Source: Reyranella sp. (GTDB lineage Bacteria > Pseudomonadota > Alphaproteobacteria > Reyranellales > Reyranellaceae). From it: DNA of 64,000 nt. The translations under genes were made by a program, and so were the position numbers. Shown here piece after piece: positions 23,995 to 32,528 of this stretch. The notes below the pieces were generated by a model. That model had not been told where the DNA came from, searched no databases, and worked only from the letters and a program-made list of their open reading frames with translations. The stretch spans positions 62,001-126,000 of the forward strand of contig JAIEOV010000063.1 of assembly GCA_019750135.1 (NCBI GenBank). The letters are read 5' to 3'. Every line of letters begins with the position of its first letter. Positions within the stretch are counted from its first letter, which is position 1.

Positions 23995-25005
23995 TCACTG
24001 CGGCTCGATGTTGAGGTCCTTGACGGCCTGGGTCAGCAGCGGACCCATGTCGCGGATGAAGGCGGCGAAGTCGGCGCGGCCCTGGGCGCCGTTGTCGAGG
24101 CCGAACTTGTCGACGAATTCGCTCATGCGCGGCAGGGCGTTCATCTCGACCATGCCGTCCGACAAGGCCTCGACGACCGGCGCGGGCGTGCCGGTCGGCG
24201 CCACGCAGCACACCATGCTTTCCAGCAGGAAGTAGGGATGGGTGGCGCCCTGCTCGAAGAAGGTCGCGACCTCGGGCAGGCGGCGCGACCGCATCTTGGT
24301 CGGCACGGCGACTGGCCGCGCGTTGCCGGCCTGGATCGCCGACGTGGCGCCCTGCAGCGTCGAGCAGGCGGCCTGCGTCACGCCGGCCGACAGGTCGGCC
24401 CACATCGGCGCCTCGCCGCGATAATGCACGGGCTCCATGTTGATGCCGAACGTGTCGTTCAGCTTCATGCAGAAGACGTGGGCCAGCGAACCGATGCCGG
24501 TCGTGCCGAAGCTGGTCTTGTTCTTCCTGGCGTAGGCGATCAAGGCGGCGAGATCGCTGCCGCCCGGCACCGACTTGTGGATGCAGAGCGGCACTTTGCC
24601 GGCCGACAGCATCGACACTGGAATGAAATCCTTGGCGGTGTCGTATGGCACGTTCTTGAAGATCACCTGATTCTGGAACATCGCCGTCGAGTTGGTGAAC
24701 AGGATCGTGTAGCCGTCGGGGGCTGCCTTCGCGACCATGTCGGCGGCGATGATCGACCCCGCGCCGGTCTTGTTCTCGACGACGAAGGTCTTGCCGTACT
24801 TGGTGGTGAGGTGCTCGGCGGCGAGCCGCGCGAACAGGTCGGTGAGGCCGCCCGCCGCATAGCCGCAGACGAAGCGCACCGGCTTGTTCGGCCAATCACC
24901 AACCGGCGGCGCAGTCTGCGCGCGTGCCACGGTCGGTGCCAGCACGCCGGCTGCCGCAGCCGCGCCCATGAGGCGCCGGCGCGGCAGCTTCGAATATCCC
25001 GTCAT
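23995..25005 (-). CDS. Bug/TctC-type substrate-binding protein next to acyl-CoA carboxylase genes
   Basis: A 336-residue periplasmic binding protein with a signal sequence (PRRRLMGAAAAAG, cleavage after ARAQ). Family motifs are WPNKPVRFVCGYAAGG, where IPFPPGG is more usual, then ENKTGAGS and APDGYTILFTNS. It is divergent from the TetR gene, with a palindromic operator in the 76-base gap. Its pairing with a biotin carrier, CoA ligase and carboxyltransferase suggests it binds the carboxylic acid that the cluster metabolises. Confidence 0.92.
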   Translation of the reverse strand: MTGYSKLPRRRLMGAAAAAGVLAPTVARAQTAPPVGDWPNKPVRFVCGYAAGGLTDLFARLAAEHLTTKYGKTFVVENKTGAGSIIAADMVAKAAPDGYTILFTNSTAMFQNQVIFKNVPYDTAKDFIPVSMLSAGKVPLCIHKSVPGGSDLAALIAYARKNKTSFGTTGIGSLAHVFCMKLNDTFGINMEPVHYRGEAPMWADLSAGVTQAACSTLQGATSAIQAGNARPVAVPTKMRSRRLPEVATFFEQGATHPYFLLESMVCCVAPTGTPAPVVEALSDGMVEMNALPRMSEFVDKFGLDNGAQGRADFAAFIRDMGPLLTQAVKDLNIEPQ

Positions 25006-25042
25006 CGTTTCCTCTCGCTCTTGTGGCTTTGATTACAACCAG

Positions 25043-25068
25043 AAACTTGCTAGGTAGCAAGCAAGTTT
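25043..25068. promoter_or_regulatory. Predicted TetR operator (nested palindrome)
   Basis: Arms AAACTTGCT (25043-25051) and AGCAAGTTT (25060-25068) are perfect inverted complements. Nested inside is the 14-base near-palindrome TTGCTAGGTAGCAA (25047-25060). It is centred in the 76-base gap between the divergent Bug and TetR starts and ends 13 bases before the TetR ATG. This is the classic position for an autoregulating TetR repressor that also controls the divergent gene. Confidence 0.8.
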
Positions 25069-25081
25069 CGAGGAAGCCCGC

Positions 25082-25714
25082 ATGAGCCTATCGACCGACG
25101 AAACTGCCATTGCGCCCGCGCGCCGCACCCAGGCGACGCGCCGCAAGGAATCCGACCGGCGCATGCTGCGTGCCGCGGCGCGGCTGTTTGCCGAGCGCGG
25201 CGTCTCGGGCACCAGCCTCGCCGACGTCGGTGTCGCCGCCGGTTACAGCCGCGGCCTGCCGGTCGAGCGCTTCGGCAGCAAGCTCGGGCTGATCACGGCG
25301 CTGCTCGACTCGATGGATGGCTGGTTCCAGGCGCATATCGGCCGCGTGCTGCAAGGCGCCAGCGGCATGAAGGCGGTGCGGTTGCGCATGGAGGCGCATC
25401 TCGCCAGCGTCGATCGCGACGCCATCTCCACGGCCGCGCTCTACTCGGTCTATACCGAATCGCTGTTCGTGATGCCCGAGCTGCAGCCGCACGTCGCCGC
25501 CGTCACCGGGCGCTGGCGCGAGGGCCTGGCGGCCAACCTGCGAGAGGCGCGACGGGCCGGCGAGATCGGCAAGCGCGTCGATTGCGAGGGCGAGGCGCGG
25601 TTCCTTCTTTCCGCCATGCGCGGCCTCGTCATCCAGTACCTGCTCGACCGCTCGTCGGCCGACTTTGCCCGTTCCAAGACCATCCTGCTGTCGCGCCTGG
25701 AGAGTTTGCGATGA
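25082..25714 (+). CDS. TetR family transcriptional regulator
   Basis: A 210-residue TetR regulator. The DNA-binding domain covers about residues 22-70: RRMLRAAARLFAERGVSGTSLADVGVAAGYSRGLPVERFGSK is the usual three-helix unit, given here only to mark position, with GLPVERF where most members have GTFYYHF. The C-terminal ligand domain is all-helical. Its stop overlaps the ATG of the acyl-CoA synthetase gene (ATGA), and a strong palindrome lies just upstream. It probably represses both directions until an acyl-CoA or the free acid binds. Confidence 0.93.
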   Translation: MSLSTDETAIAPARRTQATRRKESDRRMLRAAARLFAERGVSGTSLADVGVAAGYSRGLPVERFGSKLGLITALLDSMDGWFQAHIGRVLQGASGMKAVRLRMEAHLASVDRDAISTAALYSVYTESLFVMPELQPHVAAVTGRWREGLAANLREARRAGEIGKRVDCEGEARFLLSAMRGLVIQYLLDRSSADFARSKTILLSRLESLR

Positions 25715-27300
25715 CCACCGCCTGGCGCGATCCGCGCATCCTGCTGGCCGAGGACTGCGTGCTGCGGCCTTTGCTCGACCGCCGCGCCAGCGAGACGCCG
25801 GACAAGGTGTTCGTGCAGTTCGCCGACACCGGCGCCACCTGGACCTTCGCCGAGCTGCATCGCCACGTCCGCGAGACGGCGGCGGCGCTGCAGGGCGAAG
25901 GCGTGCGCCAGGGCGAGACCGTGCTGACCTGGCTGCCCAACGGTCCGGACGCGCTCCGCATCTGGTTCGCCATCAACTACCTCGGCGCGATCTACGTGCC
26001 GCTGAACCTCGCCTACCGCGGCCAGATCCTCGAACATGCCGTGAGGAGCTCGGGCGCCCGGCTGATCGTCGGCCATCCCGACCTGCTGCCGCGCCTCGAC
26101 ACGATCGACTGCGGCAAGCTCGAGCGCCGGGTCGCCGTCACCGGTCCGGAGTCGCTGCGCGCGGCCGGCCAGGCGCCGGCACCGACCGAACGCGAGGTCA
26201 TGCCGTGGGACACCCAGTCGGTGATCTACACGTCAGGCACGACCGGTCCGTCGAAGGGCGTGCTCTGCTCCTATCTCCACGCGGCGTCGGCAGCCAACGC
26301 CTTCTATGCCGCAACGGCCGACGATCGCAACATGGTGAACCTGCCGCTGTTCCATGCCGGCGGCACCGGCGCGATCTATCGCATGCTGGTGAAGGGCGGC
26401 TCGATCGCGCTGGTCGAGTCCTTCAACACCAACAGCTTCTGGGACACGGTACGCGCCACCGGCACGACCTGCCTGACGCTGCTCGGTGCCATGGTGCCGT
26501 TCCTGCTGAAGCTGCCGCCCGGTCCCGGCGATCGCCAGCACACGCTGAAGAAGGTCGTTCTGGTGCCGCTCAGCGACGACGCCCAGGCCTTCGCCGATCG
26601 GTTCGGCGTCGACGTCTACACCACCTTCAACATGACCGAGACGTCCTGGCCGCTGGTGTCGGAGCGCAATCCCGCGGTGCGCGGGACCTGCGGCCGGCCG
26701 CGCGAAGGCATCGAGGCGCGCATCGTCGACGACAACGATTGCGAGGTGGCGCCGGGCACGATCGGCGAGCTGATCCTGCGCGCCGACACGCCGTGGACCA
26801 TGAACCACGGCTACCACAACAATCCCGAGGCGACGGCGCGGGCCTGGCGCAACGGCTGGTTCCACACCGGCGACGCCTTCCGGCGCGACGAGGACGGCAA
26901 CTTCTTCTTCGTCGACCGGCTGAAGGACGCGATCCGCCGTCGCGGCGAGAACATCTCGTCCTTCGAGGTCGAGGCCGAGCTGATGGCCCATCCCGCGGTG
27001 CGCGAGGCCGCCGCCGTCGCGGTGCCCTCGGAGCACGGCGAGGACGAGGTGCTGGCGGTCGTGGCGCCCGTCGAGGGCCACGCGGTCGATCCGGTCGAGC
27101 TTCTGGGCTTCCTGGTGCCGCGCATGCCGCACTTCATGGTGCCGCGCTATGTGCGCGTGCTGCCGGAGCTGCCCAAAACGCCGACCCAGAAGGTGCAGAA
27201 GAACCTGCTGCGCGCCGACGGTGTCACGACCGACACCTGGGACCGCGAAGCCGCCGGCATTCGCGTGCGCCGCGAGCGGCTGGCCAAAGCCGCCGGCTAG
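25711..27300 (+). CDS. AMP-dependent acyl-CoA synthetase/ligase
   Basis: A 529-residue ANL-superfamily enzyme. The P-loop YTSGTTGPSKG is at residues 173-183, TTFNMTE marks the adenine/acid pocket, and GWFHTGDAFRRDEDG with RIKDAIRR-like FVDRLKDAIRRRGENI marks the hinge. The catalytic lysine is probably in TPTQKVQK near the C-terminus. It would activate a carboxylic acid to its CoA ester. The start overlaps the TetR stop, and the carboxyltransferase starts eight bases after its end, so ligation then carboxylation (or the reverse direction) may be consecutive steps. Confidence 0.92.
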   Translation: MTTAWRDPRILLAEDCVLRPLLDRRASETPDKVFVQFADTGATWTFAELHRHVRETAAALQGEGVRQGETVLTWLPNGPDALRIWFAINYLGAIYVPLNLAYRGQILEHAVRSSGARLIVGHPDLLPRLDTIDCGKLERRVAVTGPESLRAAGQAPAPTEREVMPWDTQSVIYTSGTTGPSKGVLCSYLHAASAANAFYAATADDRNMVNLPLFHAGGTGAIYRMLVKGGSIALVESFNTNSFWDTVRATGTTCLTLLGAMVPFLLKLPPGPGDRQHTLKKVVLVPLSDDAQAFADRFGVDVYTTFNMTETSWPLVSERNPAVRGTCGRPREGIEARIVDDNDCEVAPGTIGELILRADTPWTMNHGYHNNPEATARAWRNGWFHTGDAFRRDEDGNFFFVDRLKDAIRRRGENISSFEVEAELMAHPAVREAAAVAVPSEHGEDEVLAVVAPVEGHAVDPVELLGFLVPRMPHFMVPRYVRVLPELPKTPTQKVQKNLLRADGVTTDTWDREAAGIRVRRERLAKAAG

Positions 27301-27308
27301 GAGAGACC

Positions 27309-28898
27309 ATGTCGACCACCAATCCTCCCACCATGCGCGACCTGATCGATCGCGTGGAGTCCGTGCGCACCACCCTTAGCGACGCCGCGCGTCAGCCTGC
27401 GATGGACAAGCTCGCCAAGCGCGGCCGCCTCAGCGCCCGCGAGCGCATCGCGCGCCTGGTGGACCCCGGCTCGTTCAGCGAGGTCGGCGGGCTGGTGACG
27501 GCCGAGGACGACGGCATCGGCGCCGACAAGTTCCCCGTGCGCACGGCGTCGCCGGCCGACGGCGTGGTCACGGGCACCGGCCTGGTGGACGGCCGGCCGG
27601 TCGTGGTGTTCTCCCAGGATTTCTCGGTGCACGGCGGCAGCATCGGCCGGCTCGGAAGCGCCAAGGTCCAGCGCGCACTTCAGGTCGCCATCACGCGCGG
27701 CCTGCCTTTGGTCATGATCCTCGACGGCGGCGGCCATCGCATCCAGGACGGCCAGGACGCGCGTCACTTCGCCAACGCCAACGCCACGTTCCACAACTTC
27801 GCGCGCGCCTCGGGCTGGGTGCCCATGGTGGCGCTGATGCTGGGGGCAGGCTTCGCCGGCCCCACTAACTACGCCGGCATGGCCGACCTCGTGGTCATGG
27901 TGCGCGGCCTCTCGACCATGGGCATCGCCGGCCCGGCATTGGTCAAGGCTGCGACCGGCGAGGAGGTCGACGCCATGGAGCTGGGCGGCGCCGAGGTGCA
28001 GGTCGACCGCCAGGGCATCGCCGATCTCGGCGTCGACAGCGAGGGCGAGGCCTTTGCCGCGGCGCGCCGCTTCCTCGCCTTCCTACCCGGCAACGCGCGG
28101 GCGCCGCAGCAGGTCATCGACGAGCCGCGGCCGTTGGCGCGGCTGCCCGATTCGATCCTCGACCTGGTGCCGGTCTCGACACGCAAGGCCTATGACGTGC
28201 GCAAGGTGCTGCGCGAACTCGCCGACCTCGGCAGCTACTTCGAGCTGAAGCCGACCTTCGCCGGCAACATGATCACGGCCCTGGCGCGGCTCGGCGGCCG
28301 GCCGGTCGGCTTCATCGCCAACCAGCCGCTGCGGCTGGGCGGCATGATCAACAGCGACGCCTGCGACAAGGGTGCCCATTTCATCGCCCTGTGCGATGCC
28401 TTCGGCCTGCCGATCGTCTCGTTCGTCGACGTGCCCGGCTTCTCCATCGGCTCGAGCGCGGAACGCACGAGCCTCGGCCGCCGCAGCGCCAAGCTGGTGT
28501 TCGAATGGGGCCACGCCTCCGTGCCGCGCGTCTCGGTCGTGCTGCGCAAGGGCTATGGCCTCGGCTACTTCGCCATGTGCGGCGGCCGCAGCTTCTCGGC
28601 CGATGCCTGCCTCGCCTGGCCGTCGGCCGAGATCTGCGCCATGTCGATCGAGGGCGCGATCGACGTCGCCTTCCGCAAGGAATACGAGGCCGCGTCCGAC
28701 CCGGCCACCCGCCGCCAGCAGATGATCGATGAGACGCGCACCCGGATCGGCGCCCTGCGCGCTGCCGAAGGGTTCGGCATCGACGACATCATCGACCCGC
28801 GCGACACGCGGCGCCGGCTGGCCGAGATCCTCGACTCAGCGCAGCCGCGCCGCCCGCACGATCACCCGCCCAAGTTCCGCTCGATCACGCCGATCTGA
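27309..28898 (+). CDS. Acyl-CoA carboxylase carboxyltransferase subunit (PccB/MmdA family)
   Basis: A 529-residue carboxyltransferase with two crotonase-fold halves. Landmarks include KRGRLSARERIARLVDPGSF (N-terminal), VVFSQDFSVHGGSIG, DGGGHRIQDGQ (acyl-CoA site), FIANQPLRLGGMI, and FVDVPGFSIGSSAE in the C-terminal half (biotin site). It would carboxylate or decarboxylate an acyl-CoA using the separate biotin carrier encoded at 23765. The start codon lies eight bases after the ligase gene with GAGAGA as ribosome binding site. No biotin carboxylase gene is adjacent. Confidence 0.92.
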   Translation: MSTTNPPTMRDLIDRVESVRTTLSDAARQPAMDKLAKRGRLSARERIARLVDPGSFSEVGGLVTAEDDGIGADKFPVRTASPADGVVTGTGLVDGRPVVVFSQDFSVHGGSIGRLGSAKVQRALQVAITRGLPLVMILDGGGHRIQDGQDARHFANANATFHNFARASGWVPMVALMLGAGFAGPTNYAGMADLVVMVRGLSTMGIAGPALVKAATGEEVDAMELGGAEVQVDRQGIADLGVDSEGEAFAAARRFLAFLPGNARAPQQVIDEPRPLARLPDSILDLVPVSTRKAYDVRKVLRELADLGSYFELKPTFAGNMITALARLGGRPVGFIANQPLRLGGMINSDACDKGAHFIALCDAFGLPIVSFVDVPGFSIGSSAERTSLGRRSAKLVFEWGHASVPRVSVVLRKGYGLGYFAMCGGRSFSADACLAWPSAEICAMSIEGAIDVAFRKEYEAASDPATRRQQMIDETRTRIGALRAAEGFGIDDIIDPRDTRRRLAEILDSAQPRRPHDHPPKFRSITPI

Positions 28899-28903
28899 AG
28901 CGT

Positions 28904-30178
28904 TCACTCCTCGATCGCCTGCATGACGAGGTTGCGCAGCGTGGGGGCATTCTGGGCGCGGATCTCGCCGGGGACCGCGGCCATCAGGACGGCCGTCAGC
29001 TGCTCCTTCGGATCGACCCAGAAGTAGGTGCCGTAGGCGCCGCCCCAGTAGTAGTCGCCCTCGCTGCCGGCGAACGCCGCGATGCCGGGCTGGGTGCGCA
29101 CCGCAAAGCCGAGGCCGAAGCTGTAGCCTTTCGGCAGGACCGGGCTCGTCGTGCGCGCACGGACGTCGGCGCCGAGCTGGTCGGTCGTCATCATCTTCAG
29201 CGTCCGGTCCGCGATGATGCGCTTGCCGTCCAGGGTGCCGCCGTTCGCCAGCATCTGGGCGAAGCGCAGATAGTCCGGCGCCGTCGACATGGCGCAGCCG
29301 CCGCCGCAGTCGAACTTGAGCGGCTTGCCGTCGGCCTGCAGGACGAATTGCGGCTTGCCGTTGCGCGGGTCGTTGGCGAAGGCCTGGGCGTGGCGCGCCT
29401 TCTTGGCTTCGGGAACGCTGAAGCCGGTATCGACCATTCCCAATGGCGTCCACAGGCGCTCCTGCAGGAACGTCGCGAGCGGCTTGCCGCTGACGGCCTC
29501 GACGATCAGGCCGAGCGCGTCGACCGACAGGCTGTAGTCCCACACGGTGCCGGGCTGATAGAGCAGCGGCGCCTTGGCCAGCGTGGCCGCGAAGTCCTGC
29601 GGCGTCAGCGTCATGCCCGAGGTGCCCGACGAGGCCGGCCAGAGCTTGTGCACCGGCGTGTCGCCGCGGCCGCCATAGGTGAAGCCCGACGTGTGGCGCA
29701 GCAGGTCCTGCACCGTGGGCTGTCGGATCGCGGCGACGGTCTCGAGCGTGTCGCCCTTCACCACGCCCACCTTCATGTCGGCGAGCGCCGGGATGAACTT
29801 GCCGACGGGATCCGACAGCAGCAGCTTCCCTTCGTCGCGCAGCATCATGATGGCGATCGATACCATCGGCTTGGTCATCGAGGCGATGGCGAAGATGGCA
29901 TTGGCCGGCATCGCGTCCTTGGCCACCGGGTCGCGGTAGCCGAGGGATTCGAAGTAGACGAGCTGGCCCTTGCGCACGACGCCGATCACCGCGCCGGGGA
30001 ATTCGCCCTTGTCGATCTCGGCCTTGAACACCGTGGTGATCCGGTCGAGCCTTTCCTTCGACATGCCGACCTTTTCCGGTGGCGTGACCGTCACGCTCTC
30101 GGCAGACACAGGAACAGAGCCGAGAAGCGCCGCAAGCATGGCGACAGGAATCGCGGCCCACTTATGCCGATATGCCAT
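28904..30178 (-). CDS. Exported serine hydrolase (class C beta-lactamase/esterase family)
   Basis: A 424-residue protein with a signal peptide ending at SVPVSA (about residue 26). The SxxK motif is S100-M-T-K103. The tyrosine motif reads VWDYSLSVD, the form usual in the esterase branch rather than YxN of true AmpC. A late GGAYGTYFWVD segment occupies the KTG-like position. It probably hydrolyses esters or amides in the periplasm. The ATG at 30176-30178 has a GGAG site; a long in-frame extension upstream runs antisense through the amidase gene and is rejected. It is convergent with the carboxyltransferase gene. Confidence 0.9.
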   Translation of the reverse strand: MAYRHKWAAIPVAMLAALLGSVPVSAESVTVTPPEKVGMSKERLDRITTVFKAEIDKGEFPGAVIGVVRKGQLVYFESLGYRDPVAKDAMPANAIFAIASMTKPMVSIAIMMLRDEGKLLLSDPVGKFIPALADMKVGVVKGDTLETVAAIRQPTVQDLLRHTSGFTYGGRGDTPVHKLWPASSGTSGMTLTPQDFAATLAKAPLLYQPGTVWDYSLSVDALGLIVEAVSGKPLATFLQERLWTPLGMVDTGFSVPEAKKARHAQAFANDPRNGKPQFVLQADGKPLKFDCGGGCAMSTAPDYLRFAQMLANGGTLDGKRIIADRTLKMMTTDQLGADVRARTTSPVLPKGYSFGLGFAVRTQPGIAAFAGSEGDYYWGGAYGTYFWVDPKEQLTAVLMAAVPGEIRAQNAPTLRNLVMQAIEE

Positions 30179-30220
30179 TTGTTTCTCCCCCGGTTGCGAC
30201 TTAGGCGCGCCTTCAGGATA

Positions 30221-30234
30221 GCCAATTTGGCCAA
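30221..30234. promoter_or_regulatory. Small palindromes in the serine hydrolase/amidase divergent promoter
   Basis: Within the 102-base gap between divergent starts, GCCAATTTGGC (30221-30231) and the 8-base palindrome TTGGCCAA (30227-30234) overlap. They could be operator half-sites for a local regulator. No regulator gene is adjacent, so this is only a candidate. Confidence 0.3.
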
Positions 30235-30280
30235 TGTCCGGCAAAGGTGAGTATGGCGATTTCGGGTGGAGAGGGGTGCG

Positions 30281-31732
30281 ATGAGCAGTGAACTGACCAG
30301 CATGACGGCAGTCGAGGCCGTGAAGCGGCTGAAGGCGCGCGAGATCACGCCCCTCGACCTGATCGACGCCTCGGCCAAGCGCATCGCCGAGATCGAGCCC
30401 GCCGTGAACGCGCTCCCCACCTTGTGCCTCGACCGCGCCCGCGACCACGCCAAGCGCATCATGCAGGCCCCGTCCTGCGAAGCCTCCGGCGAAGCAGGAT
30501 GGCTCGCCGGCCTTCCGGTCTCGATCAAGGACCTGACCGACGTGGCGGGCGTGCGCACCACCTACGGCTCGCCGATCTTCGCCGATCATGTGCCGACCAA
30601 GTCCAACCCCCTGGTCGAGCGCATCGAGCGCAAGGGCGGGGTGGTCGTCGCCAAGTCCAACACGCCGGAGTTCGGCGCCGGCGGCAGCACCTTCAACGAA
30701 GTCTTCGGCCGCACGCGCAATCCCTGGAACACGTCGCTGACCTGCGGCGGCTCGACCGGCGGCGGCGCAGTGTCGCTGGCGACCGGCGAGGTCTGGCTGG
30801 CGCACGGCTCCGACCATGGCGGCTCGCTGCGTCGGCCCGGCACCTACTGCTCGGTCGTCGGCCTGCGTCCGTCGCCCGGCCGCGTGACCCGCGGCACGTC
30901 GAACAATCTCTGGTCGCCGCAGTCGGTGCAGGGGCCGATGGCGCGCAACGTGCCCGACCTCGCGCTGTTCCTCGACACCATGGCCGGCTTCTGCCCGCAC
31001 GACGCCATGACATTCGACGCCCCTGCCGTGTCGTTCAGCGCGGCGGTGGCCAATCCCAGCCCGCCAAAACGCATCGCCTGGACGGCCGACCTCGGGGGCA
31101 TCTGCGAGCTCGACCGCGAGGTCCGGGACATCACGTCGAAGATGGTGCGGCGCTTCGAGGAGCTGGGCTGCATCGTCGAAGAGGTGTCGCCGGACTTCAG
31201 CGCGGCCGACGAGATCTTCATGGTGCTGCGCAGCCAGCAGTTCGTCGTCGATCGCGAGCTGCAGATCGAGCAGCATCGCGACAAGTTCAAGCCGGACATC
31301 ATCTGGAACACCGAGCTCGGCCTTAAGCAGACCACCAGCCGGCTCGCCTGGGCCGAGCGCGAGCGCGCCGCGCTGTACAGGCGCATGGCCGAGTTCTTCC
31401 AGACCTACGACCTGCTGGTGACACCCTCCGCGCCGACGGGCGCCTTCGACGTCAACCTGCGTGCGCCCGCCACCATCAACGGCAAGAAGCTCGAAAACTA
31501 CATGGGTGGCTCGACCTTGAACTCGGCCATCACCGTGACCGGCAGCCCCGCCATCGCCGTGCCCTGCGGTTTCGACCAGTTCGGCCGGCCGATCGGCCTG
31601 CAACTCGTCGGCAAGCCGCGCGGCGAGGCGGCGCTGCTGCAGGCCGCGTCGCTCTACGAAAATCTCGTCGGCCTGCACAAGCTCCTGCCCATCGACCCCA
31701 AGCCGGGAACCGTGCCACCCTCCGTCCCATAA
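30281..31732 (+). CDS. Amidase (amidase signature family)
   Basis: A 483-residue amidase-signature enzyme. The Ser-cisSer-Lys triad is visible: K83 in VSIKDL, S158 in CGGSTGG and the nucleophile S182 in DHGGSLRRP. These enzymes hydrolyse amides to acids and ammonia. The ATG at 30281 is preceded by GGAGAGGGG; an upstream ATG at 30266 is less well placed. It begins a plus-strand run with an SDR (14 bases on) and a flavin monooxygenase-like gene, and is divergent from the exported serine hydrolase. Confidence 0.93.
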   Translation: MSSELTSMTAVEAVKRLKAREITPLDLIDASAKRIAEIEPAVNALPTLCLDRARDHAKRIMQAPSCEASGEAGWLAGLPVSIKDLTDVAGVRTTYGSPIFADHVPTKSNPLVERIERKGGVVVAKSNTPEFGAGGSTFNEVFGRTRNPWNTSLTCGGSTGGGAVSLATGEVWLAHGSDHGGSLRRPGTYCSVVGLRPSPGRVTRGTSNNLWSPQSVQGPMARNVPDLALFLDTMAGFCPHDAMTFDAPAVSFSAAVANPSPPKRIAWTADLGGICELDREVRDITSKMVRRFEELGCIVEEVSPDFSAADEIFMVLRSQQFVVDRELQIEQHRDKFKPDIIWNTELGLKQTTSRLAWAERERAALYRRMAEFFQTYDLLVTPSAPTGAFDVNLRAPATINGKKLENYMGGSTLNSAITVTGSPAIAVPCGFDQFGRPIGLQLVGKPRGEAALLQAASLYENLVGLHKLLPIDPKPGTVPPSVP

Positions 31733-31745
31733 GACGGGAGGGAAC

Positions 31746-32528
31746 ATGCGGGTCGTGATCACCGGCGCCAGCCGAGGCATCGGCCGCGCCACGGCGGTGA
31801 AGCTCGTATCCGACGGCGCCCAGGCGCTGACCTTGTGCGACGTCGCCTATCTCGACGAGCTGGAGGCTCTGGCCGTCGAGCTGCGCACCTCGGGCTGCAA
31901 GGTGAAGACGCTGCGCGCCGACATGGCGAAGCCCAAGGAGCCGGCGAAGGTGATCGCGGCGGCCGCCAAGGCGATGGGCGGGATCGACGCCATCGTCGGC
32001 AATGCCGGCATCACCGCGCCCGCCAGGCTGGTCGACCTCGAGGTCGAGGCGTGGGATCGCCTGTTCAACATCAACCTGCGGGCCAACTGGCTTCTGGCCA
32101 AGGCGGCCCATCCACATCTGCGCAAATCCAAGGGCGCCATCGTCAACGTGTCGTCGATGTCCGGCGTCATGCCGCAACTGCCGACCGGCGCCTACAGCCC
32201 GGCCAAGGCGGCGCTGATCATGCTGACCGAGATGATGGCCATGGAATGGGCGCCTGACGGCATCCGCGCCAATGCCGTCTGTCCGGGCTTCGTGCATACC
32301 TCGATGACCGAGGCGATCTATAGCCAGCCCGAGCTCGCCAAGGCGCGCGCTGCGATCGTGCCGCTGGGCAAGATCGCCGCGCCGGGCGACATCGCCGATG
32401 TCATCGCCTTCCTGCTGAGCCCCGCCGCCAGCTACATCACCGCCCAGTCGCTGGTGGTCGATGGCGGGCTCACGCGCTCCATCCTCAACCATGCGCCGGG
32501 CGTCGCCGCGACCCCGAAAGGAAAATAG
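31746..32528 (+). CDS. SDR family oxidoreductase
   Basis: A 260-residue short-chain dehydrogenase. TGASRGIG lies at residues 6-13, GNAG at 85-88 (NNAG is usual), the catalytic Ser around 136-137, and YSPAK with Tyr150 and Lys154. The C-terminus has SLVVDGGLT. It sits between an amidase and a luciferase-like oxidoreductase, whose ATG follows its stop directly, so all three are probably one transcript. The substrate is not identifiable. Confidence 0.93.
   Translation: MRVVITGASRGIGRATAVKLVSDGAQALTLCDVAYLDELEALAVELRTSGCKVKTLRADMAKPKEPAKVIAAAAKAMGGIDAIVGNAGITAPARLVDLEVEAWDRLFNINLRANWLLAKAAHPHLRKSKGAIVNVSSMSGVMPQLPTGAYSPAKAALIMLTEMMAMEWAPDGIRANAVCPGFVHTSMTEAIYSQPELAKARAAIVPLGKIAAPGDIADVIAFLLSPAASYITAQSLVVDGGLTRSILNHAPGVAATPKGK

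Noticed and set aside
30179..31792. A long in-frame N-terminal extension of the serine hydrolase over the amidase gene
   Set aside because: The signal peptide and ribosome binding site at 30178 define the real start; the extension runs antisense through a complete amidase.
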